Shown here: positions 1 through 8,898 of the stretch, piece by piece
Layout of the letters: each line of letters starts with the position of its first letter
Position numbering within the stretch: position 1 is the stretch's first letter
Assembly: GCF_005771405.1 (NCBI RefSeq)
Contig: NZ_VAUA01000003.1
Location: forward strand, 426,745 to 490,744
DNA length: 64,000 nt
Reading direction: 5' to 3'
From: Parasedimentitalea maritima
Lineage (GTDB): Bacteria > Pseudomonadota > Alphaproteobacteria > Rhodobacterales > Rhodobacteraceae
Translations under genes and position numbers: made by a program
The notes under the pieces: generated by a model
Seen by the model: the letters and a program-made list of their open reading frames with translations, nothing else
Databases searched by the model: none
Told to the model about the DNA's origin: nothing

Positions 1-1022
1 GGCAGCACCAGTTCCGGAGACCCTGCAATATAGGTGGTAATGACTGGACGTGCGGCAGCCATTGCCTCCATCACCACCATCGGAAGCCCCTCGGCAAACG
101 ACGGCAGGACAAGCGCCTGTGCGGCTGAAAGCTGGGTTCGGACATCTGCTTCGGACAACCAGCCGGTCAAGGTGATGTTCCCCTGCAACCCTTTGCTCTG
201 GATCGCCGCTTCAAGATCTGCGCGCATCTCCCCGTCTCCAATCAAAGACAGATGAGCATCGGGGAGATGTTGCACCAGTTCAGCCATCGCCTGCACCAGG
301 ATCATCTGGCCCTTTTGTTCGACGAAACGACCGATCGACACCATCCGCAGCGGCCCCTTTGGTACTGGAGTAGGGGCGGAAAACTTGGCCGGTTCTATGC
401 CGCAATGCACCACTTTGATGCTGTCCCAGCGGTTAAACGCGGCCCAACGGCTAAGCTGGCTGCGGCCGAAACTGCTAATGGCGACAGAAAACGCCGCACT
501 GTTGACCTTGTCTCCCAAAGACTGCGCCTTTGGGGTATCAAATTCTTCGGGGCCATGGGTGGTGAAACTGTAGGTGGGTCCGCCAAGCGTTTGGGCCAGC
601 ATCGCTACAGCGGTGGCGTTGGTGCCAAAATGGGCATGCATATGCTGAACACCTGCCGCGGCACAGCGCTGCTTTACATATGCGGCTTCAGCCAGATAGA
701 TCAGATGCCGCAGCACACCGCGATCAGAGGCGCGCGCCAATTTCAAGGCCAGCCGCACAGCCCGCCAACCGCGACGCGGCGCGCGTGCAACCTCTGCCAG
801 AAAACCTGCCAGGAGCCGCGCCGCGCCGGTGCGCAGAACGTAAGACGTCCGTTCAGCCTCCTCCAGATCGCCGGGGTCAACAAGTGGTGTATCTGACGCC
901 CGCATTGCCAGCCGCAAGACCTCCACACCCTGACGTTCCAGCGCCTGGACTTCGCGGCGGATAAAACTATGCGAGGGCTGGGGGTAGGTATTGAGAACAT
1001 AGGCAATTTTCAAAACGTGCAT
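1..1022 (-). CDS. GT4-family glycosyltransferase, exopolysaccharide biosynthesis (3' end cut off)
   Basis: Reads from an ATG at 1022 to the window edge with no stop, so the C-terminus is missing. The roughly 340 visible residues begin MHVLKIAYVLNTYPQPSHSF, a Rossmann-like start with the GxYP/SxxF pattern of GT-B retaining glycosyltransferases. A Glycos_transf_1 domain follows (GPLRMVSIGRFVEQKG) and then the nucleotide-sugar motif EGLPMVVMEAMA, which carries the E-x7-E signature of GT4. It would transfer a sugar from a nucleotide donor to a lipid-linked oligosaccharide at the cytoplasmic face. It is divergent from the flippase gene and next to chain-length and priming-transferase genes, so a role in exopolysaccharide assembly is inferred. 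Sugar specificity cannot be read. Confidence 0.85.
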   Translation of the reverse strand, partial: MHVLKIAYVLNTYPQPSHSFIRREVQALERQGVEVLRLAMRASDTPLVDPGDLEEAERTSYVLRTGAARLLAGFLAEVARAPRRGWRAVRLALKLARASDRGVLRHLIYLAEAAYVKQRCAAAGVQHMHAHFGTNATAVAMLAQTLGGPTYSFTTHGPEEFDTPKAQSLGDKVNSAAFSVAISSFGRSQLSRWAAFNRWDSIKVVHCGIEPAKFSAPTPVPKGPLRMVSIGRFVEQKGQMILVQAMAELVQHLPDAHLSLIGDGEMRADLEAAIQSKGLQGNITLTGWLSEADVRTQLSAAQALVLPSFAEGLPMVVMEAMAAARPVITTYIAGSPELVL

Positions 1023-1240
1023 CCAATCCGGGCATGATGTTTTTGGCAGGGTAGCGGTGGTTTCATCGCTTGCAAAGCTTATCGCATATAGGCGGTCACC
1101 TTAACCACCAATCCTGCGGATACCGTGGGATTGTCGCCCGTCCAAGCCCAAATCACCGATGAAAACCCGGATACACCCGACAGCAATTGACGCGATTCCC
1201 CCCTGCCCATAGCGTGCCGGTGACAACATCAGGAGACCAC
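1023..1240. promoter_or_regulatory. Divergent intergenic region of the glycosyltransferase and flippase genes
   Basis: The region must hold the promoters of both divergent genes. The Shine-Dalgarno AGGAG at 1231-1235 decides the flippase start. I see no clear -35/-10 pair. Confidence 0.4.
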
Positions 1241-2605
1241 ATGACTCGGTTTGCACCGCTTTTCCAAGGACACGGCCTGATGGCGCGGGTGCTGCGATCG
1301 GCCTCGTGGCTGGTGATTGGCTATGGCGGCAGTCAGGCGCTGCGGTTGGCGGCCAATCTGGTCCTGACCAGACTGTTGTTCCCCGAAGCCTTTGGCCTGA
1401 TGGCCTTGGTCTCAGTCGTGACTGTTGGCTTGTCGCTGTTTTCCGATGTGGGTGTGGGCCCGTCCATTGCCCAGAGCAAGCGTGGCGATGATCCCGATTT
1501 CCTGAACACCGCCTGGAGCATACAGGTGACGCGAGGGGGGCTCCTCTGGGCTCTGACAGGCTTGGTGGCCTGGCCCATGGCACAGTTTTATATGGCTCCC
1601 GAGTTACTGGTTTATCTGCCCATAGCCGGTATCACCCTGTTTATCTCCGGCTTTAATCCCACCCGCATTGAAACAGCGCACCGCCATTTGCTAGTTGGGC
1701 GATTGACGGCGTTGGACCTGGCCAGTCAGGTGATAGGCATCGGGTCTATGATCCTGCTGGCACTGGCAACCCAATCGGTTCTGGCGCTGGTGCTTGGCGG
1801 GGTCATTCAGGCCGCAGCAAAACTGGCCCTGACCCACTTTGGCCTGCCCGGTGCAACCAATCGTTTCCGTTGGGAAAAAGCCGCAGCCAAAGAACTGATC
1901 CACTTTGGCAAATGGATCTTTTTGTCTACCGCATTCTGGTTTGCCACGTCTCAGGGGGACCGCGCCATTTTGGGGAAATTTGTCTCGCTTGATGTGCTTG
2001 GGGTTTATAACATCGGCTACTTTCTCGCCAGTTTCCCCATGTTGCTGGGGCACGCTGTGAACCAACGACTGATGATCCCGGTCTACCGTGACAAGCCGGT
2101 GCAGGCCGCCCCCGAAAATCGCCGCAAACAACGCTTGCTACGCAGTGGGTTAACTGCCGGGATCTTGTCCTTGGTGTGGTTAATGGCCTGGGCCGGACCG
2201 GGATTGGTGGAGCTGCTCTACGATGATCGATATGTGGCCGCCGGGCCAATGGTGGTGCTAATCTCGCTCTCCCTGGCCCCTGCTGTCATCGGTATGACCT
2301 ACGACCAAGCAGCCTTGGCAGCAGGTAACAGCCGGGCCTTTTTTATCTTCACGGCCAGCCGCGCAATACTGCAGACAGTGTTTTTCCTGATTGGCGTCGC
2401 CTTGTTTGGCCTACCCGGAGGCATTGCCGCACTGGGTCTTTCAATGCTCACCGCCTACCCTGTTTTGATCTGGCTGGCGCGCAAACATCAGGTCTGGGAT
2501 ATGGCGCATGATCTGGGATTTGCCGGACTAACCTGTGCCATTGGCACAGGCGCAGTGTGGTACCATCATCAAGAGATTGCGCTGCTGATCAAAACCCTAG
2601 GCTAA
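1241..2605 (+). CDS. Oligosaccharide flippase (Wzx-like, MATE/PST superfamily)
   Basis: A 454-residue polytopic membrane protein with about 12-14 hydrophobic segments. It has the typical start of polysaccharide flippases: VLRSASWLVIGYGGSQALRL, then NLVLTRLLFPEAFGLMALV. It would flip undecaprenyl-linked repeat units across the inner membrane. An in-frame TTG at 1187 would lengthen it by 18 residues, but the ATG at 1241 has AGGAG five bases upstream and is preferred. It converges on the Wzz-like gene with only about 30 bases between them. Family assignment is firm; the substrate is inferred from the neighbouring exopolysaccharide genes. Confidence 0.87.
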   Translation: MTRFAPLFQGHGLMARVLRSASWLVIGYGGSQALRLAANLVLTRLLFPEAFGLMALVSVVTVGLSLFSDVGVGPSIAQSKRGDDPDFLNTAWSIQVTRGGLLWALTGLVAWPMAQFYMAPELLVYLPIAGITLFISGFNPTRIETAHRHLLVGRLTALDLASQVIGIGSMILLALATQSVLALVLGGVIQAAAKLALTHFGLPGATNRFRWEKAAAKELIHFGKWIFLSTAFWFATSQGDRAILGKFVSLDVLGVYNIGYFLASFPMLLGHAVNQRLMIPVYRDKPVQAAPENRRKQRLLRSGLTAGILSLVWLMAWAGPGLVELLYDDRYVAAGPMVVLISLSLAPAVIGMTYDQAALAAGNSRAFFIFTASRAILQTVFFLIGVALFGLPGGIAALGLSMLTAYPVLIWLARKHQVWDMAHDLGFAGLTCAIGTGAVWYHHQEIALLIKTLG

Positions 2606-2637
2606 ATGTAACTGCCACTCTGGGTTATCAAAGATCC

Positions 2638-3903
2638 TCAAGCATCTGCATCAGATTTGAAACGGCCACGCCATAAATCACTCAGTCGGCGTTTGCGCCG
2701 AGTGTCCAATACCGGGATCGACACCACCGGAGCCAACCCGGTTTCACGCTGCATCTGTGCCGCGCTCCGCAACACCGGCTGACGCAGCTCTTGTACATAG
2801 GCAACTGCCAGTGCCACCATCACGCTCGCCAACATCCCCATAATCGCCAGCCGCTTGCGGCCCCCAGTGATCGGATAGTCCGGCAACGCCGCAGGTTCAA
2901 TCACGGTCAGTCGCTCGGACTGATGTCTGGTTTCCAGACGAAACCCAACTTCGGCCTCTGTGCGCCGCGCGGTGATTGCATCCAGAGCATTTTGCAACTG
3001 CTGCTGCTGCCGCTCAAAATCATCCAACTGGCGTTCAGCCTCGGGCGAGGTTTCCAGAGACGCCTCCAACTCACTTTTGTGCTGCAACAAGAGGTCGTTC
3101 TGGGCTTGCAACGTGTCCAGTTGTTCCTGGAATCCCTCCAGCATCCGCTTTGCAGTTGCCGGACGCTCTGTTGCGGAAACATGATCAGCCGCGCGGCGCA
3201 CTTCGATCTGCTCGCGGGCGATGTCCAGCAAACCGCCATTAATAGTGGTCAGCTCAGCGCGACGGAATTCTGCAGTGCCAGGCAGTGTCAGATCGTTGGC
3301 ATTGCGAAAGGCCGTAAGCTCATCCTCGAGAGTGGCCAGATTGGACGCAAGCGCGGCCTCTTGTTCTGCAAAAAACGTTAGGGTTTCGCGGGCAAGTTCG
3401 ATGCGTGAGTTCACACTCAACTCAATCGTTCGGCGGGCAAATTCATGGGCCACCTGCTGCGCTTGCTCGGCTGTTGGCATCCTGGCAATGATCGTCAGTA
3501 CCGAAATGGTACCATCGTCAGAGAACCCTTCGCGGGCGGCTGCGACACCTTCGATACGAACCGATTCACGCATTAAAGCCACCAGTTGCGACGGTTTCAG
3601 CTGCGGCATATCAGAGTAGAGATCGAATTTTTCAACAATTTCCAGCACCGTACCACGCGCCATCAGGCGCTGTTGTATCAGCTGCAAACGCCGCGCCGAG
3701 GACCCTTCGACAGTGGATTTCGCAAGGTCGTCCGCAATCTTTGGCTGGACAATTTGGATCACTTCAGCGGATTCGTACTCGTGCGTTTGACGCGCGGCGA
3801 ACCATAGCGAAACCAGCGTGCCCAAAAACACAACTTTGGCCATCAACACGACCCGCCGGCGCAGCATGTCCACAAAATCTTCGAAAGAGTAAATCGGGCC
3901 CAT
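2638..3903 (-). CDS. Wzz/GumC-type polysaccharide chain-length determinant
   Basis: 421 residues. A hydrophobic segment lies at about residues 16-35, a long coiled-coil periplasmic region at about 90-340, and a second membrane helix at about 357-380 just after a PxxP-like stretch (IEPAALPDYPITGG). That arrangement (TM, coiled coil, Pro-rich motif, TM) is the polysaccharide co-polymerase fold, which sets chain length together with a Wzy polymerase and a BY-kinase. It lies downstream of the kinase-like gene and the sugar transferase in the same direction, probably as the last gene of that operon. The cytoplasmic tail is short and lacks a fused kinase, consistent with the separate kinase-like gene. 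Confidence 0.85.
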   Translation of the reverse strand: MGPIYSFEDFVDMLRRRVVLMAKVVFLGTLVSLWFAARQTHEYESAEVIQIVQPKIADDLAKSTVEGSSARRLQLIQQRLMARGTVLEIVEKFDLYSDMPQLKPSQLVALMRESVRIEGVAAAREGFSDDGTISVLTIIARMPTAEQAQQVAHEFARRTIELSVNSRIELARETLTFFAEQEAALASNLATLEDELTAFRNANDLTLPGTAEFRRAELTTINGGLLDIAREQIEVRRAADHVSATERPATAKRMLEGFQEQLDTLQAQNDLLLQHKSELEASLETSPEAERQLDDFERQQQQLQNALDAITARRTEAEVGFRLETRHQSERLTVIEPAALPDYPITGGRKRLAIMGMLASVMVALAVAYVQELRQPVLRSAAQMQRETGLAPVVSIPVLDTRRKRRLSDLWRGRFKSDADA

Positions 3904-4025
3904 TCAATGTCTCAACACTGTTAACCAAAATTCGCCGCAGCAGAGGTGCGGCGGCGGTTGTCCATTGTCTATCTTAGCAAACAGGCAAAACTATGACAGC
4001 CCCAGACTATCACCGTGCCAGACGA

Positions 4026-4970
4026 TCACCGACCCAGATAGGCATTTTCGGCATGTCGGGCACGGTTCAGCACCACCCCGAGCAACTGCGTATGGCCAGC
4101 CAGCATTTTTTCACAGGCCGCCAAATGCTCTGCCGTCGTTTGGGTGCCATCCGAAACCAGCAGCACCCCATCCACCTGAGGTAAAAATGCGGTCAGATCA
4201 TCATATTCCAACACTGGTGGCAGATCATAAATCACCACATCCGCTTTGGTACGGTCGATCATGTCTTCCAACGTGTCGGCACATTGGCTGTCGTGCAGGA
4301 TCTCTGCTGCATTCCGGTCAGGTGCTTCGGTCAGACCCAGAGCCAGAGTTTCAGCGGGGCGGATCAGATGTTCCTCCATCGCAACCTCGCCTGTCAAAAA
4401 CCCAGCCATGTCCCCTGGCTGATCCAGCTTCAAGGCAGTGGCCAATCCGGGGTGGCGATGGTTCAGGTCCATCAGAATTGTGCGACTGTGGGGCACACGT
4501 GCCAAGCTAAGCGCTAAATTGACCGCCGTGAAAGTCGCCCCTGCCCCTGAGGTAGGCGCAGCGATGGCAACACGTTTCCAGCCGTTCGCCTTGAGTGTGT
4601 GCAACAGACGAGTGCGCAGCAGGTCAAAGGCTTTGGCAGCGGGGTCGTCGCGGAAGAAATTTACCAGTGGTGAGCATGCTAATTGGTGCTCTCGCACGCC
4701 AATCGGCACCCGGCGCAATATCTCCCATGGTTCAGGCAGCGGTGCTGGGACCTGTGCAATGGGCTCTGGCTGGACCACGTCATCCACCTGTGCAGGTGCA
4801 TCAGAAAATCCAAGCGCTTCTGGTGCCGCTTCGACCACGGGATCCTGTCGGTTTCCACGGCGGCGGCGGAACTTTTTAAAGCCCTGTTGTGTCATTGCAG
4901 GCTCTTCTTTCCATTGCGGTGACGCTGCGCCAGCCGGAGTATCCAATTTGGCTGTCACAAAGTCTTTCAT
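4026..4970 (-). CDS. CpsD/CapB-like BY-kinase homologue with altered Walker A
   Basis: 314 residues. The N-terminal 110 residues are basic then acidic and Pro-rich; a P-loop ATPase domain of the bacterial tyrosine-kinase type follows. Walker A' (ILMDLNHRHPG) and Walker B (VVIYDLPPVLEYDD) are recognisable. The Walker A reads PTSGAGATFTA: Ala stands where the family has the phosphate-binding Lys of G-x-G-K-T/S. The second Asp of Walker A' is Asn. There is no Tyr-rich C-terminal tail (it ends ENAYLGR). The protein may therefore be a poor or inactive kinase that still partners the Wzz-like protein. The start at 4970 has a GGAGA/AGGA ribosome site. It sits between the sugar transferase and the Wzz-like gene. 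Confidence 0.8.
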   Translation of the reverse strand: MKDFVTAKLDTPAGAASPQWKEEPAMTQQGFKKFRRRRGNRQDPVVEAAPEALGFSDAPAQVDDVVQPEPIAQVPAPLPEPWEILRRVPIGVREHQLACSPLVNFFRDDPAAKAFDLLRTRLLHTLKANGWKRVAIAAPTSGAGATFTAVNLALSLARVPHSRTILMDLNHRHPGLATALKLDQPGDMAGFLTGEVAMEEHLIRPAETLALGLTEAPDRNAAEILHDSQCADTLEDMIDRTKADVVIYDLPPVLEYDDLTAFLPQVDGVLLVSDGTQTTAEHLAACEKMLAGHTQLLGVVLNRARHAENAYLGR

Positions 4971-5064
4971 GTCCTGATCTCCGGATCAAAGGTACCACGG
5001 TCCAGCGGTGCCGCAAATAGATGTCGTGACGGGTTAGCCATACTGCACCATCACCACCAAAGGG

Positions 5065-5865
5065 TTAATATCCGGTGCCACGCAGAACGACGCCAACAGT
5101 CCGCAGGATCAGGGAAATATCCTGTCGCAGAGACAAGTTCCGGCCGTAAACTGCATCAACCTGAGCCCGGTAGGAAAAGTGGCTCTCGTTGCGGGCTGAT
5201 ACCTGCCAAATGCCAGTGATGCCGGGCTTAAGAGAGAAGTATGCGCTCGCGTCGCCATACAGCGGCAATTGTTCGGGCAACATTGGACGCGGTCCGACTA
5301 GGCTCATATCCCCTTTCAGCACGTTCCAAAGCTGGGGGAGTTCATCCAGCGAGGTCGCACGCAGCATTCTACCAATCGGGGTGATGCGAGGATCCCGCTT
5401 CAGCTTTTGGGTCTCATTCCATTCCCGGCGTAGCTCAGGGTCGGCCGCCAAGCACTGCTCCAAACGAGCATCCGCATCCCGCACCATTGTGCGCAGCTTC
5501 AAAATGGAAAACCGCCGTCCCTGTTGACCCAACCGGTCCTGCCGATAAAAGGGCAGACCACTTTCGACCCATAGGGCCAATGCGCAAACGAGGATGACTG
5601 GCAGGGTCAGAGGCAGGGAGAGCAGCACCAGAGTGACATCAAGGATACGTTTGCCCAATTTGGCATATGCGGCGGTACCAACAGAACCGCCCGACCGTGG
5701 CGCGTCAGCAGATGTGGCGCTGTGGGATGCATTGATGTTCGCCGTCGCCATCTCAAACAAGCGCACAGGCTGTGCCAGTGAAACTTGGGCCTCCGGAGCC
5801 GAAGCCCCTAGCTGGACCGGTTGCATTGACGCGATCAAAGATCCCTTGTGCGCAATATCTTCCAT
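5065..5865 (-). CDS. ExoY/WbaP-type undecaprenyl-phosphate sugar-1-phosphate transferase
   Basis: About 266 residues. A membrane helix follows KRILDVTL (VLLSLPLTLPVILVCALALW), then come the family motifs FYRQDRLGQQGRRF, KLRTM, TSLDELPQLWNVLKGDMSLV, GPRP and KPGITGIWQVSAR. This family primes repeat-unit synthesis by placing a sugar-1-phosphate on undecaprenyl phosphate. A TTG 63 bases further upstream would extend it, but the ATG at 5865 follows a GGGGGA ribosome site and is preferred. It is the first gene of a three-gene minus-strand operon with the kinase-like and Wzz-like genes. The single TM form resembles ExoY/PssA rather than full-length WbaP. Confidence 0.88.
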   Translation of the reverse strand: MEDIAHKGSLIASMQPVQLGASAPEAQVSLAQPVRLFEMATANINASHSATSADAPRSGGSVGTAAYAKLGKRILDVTLVLLSLPLTLPVILVCALALWVESGLPFYRQDRLGQQGRRFSILKLRTMVRDADARLEQCLAADPELRREWNETQKLKRDPRITPIGRMLRATSLDELPQLWNVLKGDMSLVGPRPMLPEQLPLYGDASAYFSLKPGITGIWQVSARNESHFSYRAQVDAVYGRNLSLRQDISLILRTVGVVLRGTGY

Positions 5866-6336
5866 ATTATCCCCCACCCAGCAGCCAAACGACCGACAAA
5901 AGCGCGCCTTTCGGCGGGCTATTTCCAAATTTGTATTGTCCCGGAGCAGCAGCTACCGAGTTTTCATAGTTTTGCAGATCAAGATCAGGTCGCACCCCCA
6001 TGCGACTGGCCGTCCCTATGGCAAGATCAGGTCAAATCAGCGCCCTGAAACTGCCATGAACACTGTTAGCATGTGTTTAGATAAATTTTACAGGTTCAGT
6101 GTAAACAGTTTGTTTCGTATTAATTTTTCCTTAAATCGATCAGATTTCAGCGTTAACGCAGAAACAAACCCGGAAATCGCAGCCCATTGTTTCCTTCAGC
6201 AACACTAACCAGTTCGGAATCAATTCGAACTTGAGGCAAATTGATGGCGTGATTTAGGTGGTTTTTTAGTGAAACCCGCAAGAACAGCGGTATTTCGACA
6301 GAACGCCACGGCTCAACAGCACGACGTGCCGGGCCG
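5866..6336. promoter_or_regulatory. AT-rich region upstream of the exopolysaccharide operon
   Basis: No convincing gene. The stretch 6050-6200 is clearly AT-richer than its surroundings and lies upstream of the sugar transferase operon and downstream of the first AraC gene. It probably carries the operon promoter, but I cannot place -35/-10 boxes with confidence. Confidence 0.35.
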
Positions 6337-7347
6337 CTAGGCCGTGCGGAATTGGCCGGGGCTGTTGCCAGTCCAGCGCTTAAAGGCATCGTTGAAACTG
6401 CTAAGTCCAGAATAGCCTAAAAGAAACGCGATTTCAGCCAAACCGAGATCACTCTCTCGCAGATAGCTTTTGGAGAGTGATTTACGCAGGTCCTCTAGCA
6501 ATCGAAAGAAACTTGTTCCTTCCGCAGCTAGCTTGCGCGACAGGGTTCGCGGGCTCATCCCCATACCAGCCGCGATGGCCTCCAACGTCACGGATCCAGC
6601 AGTCAACCGGGCCGCAATGGCGCGCTCGACTTCGACAACCACGCTTGGCAGTTGGCGACCCATTTCAGCGAGAACCTGATCTCCACAGGTCTGCAAAACA
6701 TTCAACAGCTGTGGATCAGCAGAAATCAAAGGCTGCTCCAGGTCTTCTGGGGTGAAATCATATCCATTTCGAGCAGCGCCAAATTCAACCCGGCAGCCAA
6801 AGTATTCTTCTATTTCCTGGGCTTGGGAACGTCGATTGTGCTGAAATCTAACCACCCGGGGAGTGATCGTGCTGGTGCAGAACAGACGCATCGTGTTCAA
6901 AAGAATTGCTGAGGAAAACTCAACATACTGGCGCTTATTCAGACCGGGTGAAATGGCATACTCCCAATCAATGCTCCCTTCACTGAACAGTCGGGACATA
7001 TCAATTTCCAGCGCTTCGCTGACCACGCGGGAATAGCGTGTAAAATTAGCCAGAAAGCCGCCTACAGTTGGCGATGCCAAGCCAAGATAACAAATTAGTC
7101 CAGCCCGGCGGATGTCTCGCGTCTTCCCCAGCTGAAAACCTAAGTTTCTATTATCGGTTAGCTCCGCAGCCCGTTCAAAGAAGTTCATGCTGTCGACCAG
7201 ATATCCGACGGGAGCCTCTGCCTGCAGCAGTTCGGCATCAAAGCCGCTACCTTCAAAAATCGTGTCCCCGTCAAACCCACGCTCAAGCAGAACCTGTGCC
7301 AGCATCTGCGAGAAAACCGCTGAGTGTTTCTTGACCGGGGTTGCCAT
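6337..7347 (-). CDS. AraC-family transcriptional regulator, paralogue 1
   Basis: 336 residues. The N-terminal two thirds match the arabinose-binding-like domain of AraC regulators of the PF12625 type (RRAGLICYLGLASPTVGGFL). The last 100 or so residues form the double helix-turn-helix, with MSPRTLSRKLAAEGTSFFRL in the first and LGYSGLSSFNDAFKRWTGNS in the second. It ends GNSPGQFRTA like its two neighbours. It probably senses a small ligand and activates transcription; target genes are unknown, but the exopolysaccharide operon lies directly downstream. Its upstream region carries the 8-bp tandem repeat at 7491-7530. Confidence 0.85.
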   Translation of the reverse strand: MATPVKKHSAVFSQMLAQVLLERGFDGDTIFEGSGFDAELLQAEAPVGYLVDSMNFFERAAELTDNRNLGFQLGKTRDIRRAGLICYLGLASPTVGGFLANFTRYSRVVSEALEIDMSRLFSEGSIDWEYAISPGLNKRQYVEFSSAILLNTMRLFCTSTITPRVVRFQHNRRSQAQEIEEYFGCRVEFGAARNGYDFTPEDLEQPLISADPQLLNVLQTCGDQVLAEMGRQLPSVVVEVERAIAARLTAGSVTLEAIAAGMGMSPRTLSRKLAAEGTSFFRLLEDLRKSLSKSYLRESDLGLAEIAFLLGYSGLSSFNDAFKRWTGNSPGQFRTA

Positions 7348-7490
7348 TTCCGAATGTCTCCTTTCAAAACATCTTTTTTCAATAACCTAAATGTATCGCC
7401 CTCAATCCAGAGAGCCTCGGTCCACAGTAGAGTACCATGATTTTTCTGTTCAGGTAAAACACCGACATCGACACAATGTTGAGAGCTTCA

Positions 7491-7530
7491 GCTGTTCGGC
7501 TGTTCGGCTGTTCGGCTGTTCGGCTGTTCA
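7491..7530. repeat. Five-copy 8-bp tandem repeat (GCTGTTCG) upstream of AraC paralogue 1
   Basis: Four perfect copies of GCTGTTCG are followed by a fifth ending in A, without interruption. The array lies about 145-185 bases upstream of the start codon at 7347, in the gap between two AraC genes. Short tandem repeats like this can change copy number by slippage and so alter promoter spacing. That effect here is inference. Confidence 0.9.
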
Positions 7531-7597
7531 GAAGGATTGCCATGTCTGTTTCTTGTGGGCCATAAGTCTTTTAAAATTGGAATTGATTTTTCCGATT

Positions 7598-8608
7598 TCA
7601 AGTCGCCCGGAATTGGCCAGGACTGTTACCAGTCCAGCGCTTGAAAGCATCATTGAAGCTGCTAAGCCCAGAATACCCCATCAAGAAGGAAATTTCAGCG
7701 AGCCCCAGGTCGCTATCGCGCAGATAGCTTTTGGACAACGACTTGCGAAGTTCTTCCAGCAACTGAAAAAACGTAGTGCCTTCAGCCGCCAGTTTGCGTG
7801 ACAGCGTGCGAGGGCTCATACCAATGCTGGCCGCAACATTGTTCAACGTGGCTGCACCTGTCGCCAACTGATCCGCAATCGCGCGCTCAACCTCTACGAT
7901 CAAATCAGGCATTTGTTGCCCCATGTCTTCGAGCACTTTGTCAGCGTAACTCATCAGAACTTTCAGCAAGGTGCGATCAGCGGTCTTCAAAGGTATCTCG
8001 AGATCGCTCAGTTCGAATTCTATGCCATCAGTTTCGGCACCAAACTCTACCCGGCCGCCGAAGTAAGCATCAAACGCTTCAAGGTGGCGGGATCGGTTGT
8101 GATGAAACCTGACCAACCGCGGGGTCAGGGATTCATGGGTGTTTTTTCGCAATGTGTGTAGAAAACTGGCACATGTCGTTTCGACATATTGACGTCTGGT
8201 TAAAGTCGGAGACACTTCATAGCTCCAGTAAAACGCCCCCTTGTCATACAACTGCGAAACATCAACGTTGAGAAGCCCGTTGATCACTTTGACGTAGCGG
8301 CCATAATTCGCCAAAAAACCTGCGAGATTAGGCGATGCCAGTCCAACATAGCATACCAAACCCAAATGCCGGATGTCGTGCGTCATCCCCATTTGCAGCC
8401 CCATTATATCATTCTTGGTCAGCTTGGCCGCCAGTTCAAAAAACCGAAGACTATCTGAAAACTTAACAACCGGGGATTGAGCTTCAAGAATGCTGGCATC
8501 AAAGGAACACCGGCGCATGATGGCGTCGATGTCATACCCATTTTCGATCAGATCACCAGCCAATGCCTGAGCAAGGGCAGCAGTATGCATCTGAGCTTTT
8601 CCAGTCAT
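7598..8608 (-). CDS. AraC-family transcriptional regulator, paralogue 2
   Basis: 336 residues with the same architecture as the flanking AraC genes: an N-terminal ligand-binding-like domain (RHLGLVCYVGLASPNLAGFL) and a C-terminal double HTH (MSPRTLSRKLAAEGTTFFQL, then MGYSGLSSFNDAFKRW). The first ATG (8608) has AGGAGG about 12 bases upstream; a second ATG six codons in is possible. The DNA-binding helices are nearly identical to those of the two paralogues while the N-terminal domains differ more. This suggests shared operators but different inducers. Confidence 0.85.
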   Translation of the reverse strand: MTGKAQMHTAALAQALAGDLIENGYDIDAIMRRCSFDASILEAQSPVVKFSDSLRFFELAAKLTKNDIMGLQMGMTHDIRHLGLVCYVGLASPNLAGFLANYGRYVKVINGLLNVDVSQLYDKGAFYWSYEVSPTLTRRQYVETTCASFLHTLRKNTHESLTPRLVRFHHNRSRHLEAFDAYFGGRVEFGAETDGIEFELSDLEIPLKTADRTLLKVLMSYADKVLEDMGQQMPDLIVEVERAIADQLATGAATLNNVAASIGMSPRTLSRKLAAEGTTFFQLLEELRKSLSKSYLRDSDLGLAEISFLMGYSGLSSFNDAFKRWTGNSPGQFRAT

Positions 8609-8898
8609 GACTATCTAAGCCTCCTGTCCAGAGAACCTCTTGTACGAACCATAAAGCCACCCCAAAGGAGGCTTGCAAAGGCTGCGGTTATGGCGTCGAC
8701 AGACCAACAACTGGCGAACATCCAAACATCTCCGCTTTTGGGTGTCGCGCTACCAAGCAAACTTCACCTAAAAGGTAGTTCTATTTCGGAATACGACAGC
8801 CCTTTTTCCAGAAGCACTTCCAGGTTTTTTGTCAGTATGCTTCCTACTAGGGGCCACACTAAACCTGTTTGGCTCTACGGCCTGCATGCTTAAAAGTA
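8609..8898. other. Intergenic region between AraC paralogues 2 and 3
   Basis: Upstream region of AraC paralogue 2. It holds the ribosome site AGGAGG before that gene; otherwise no gene, repeat or clear promoter is visible. Confidence 0.4.
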
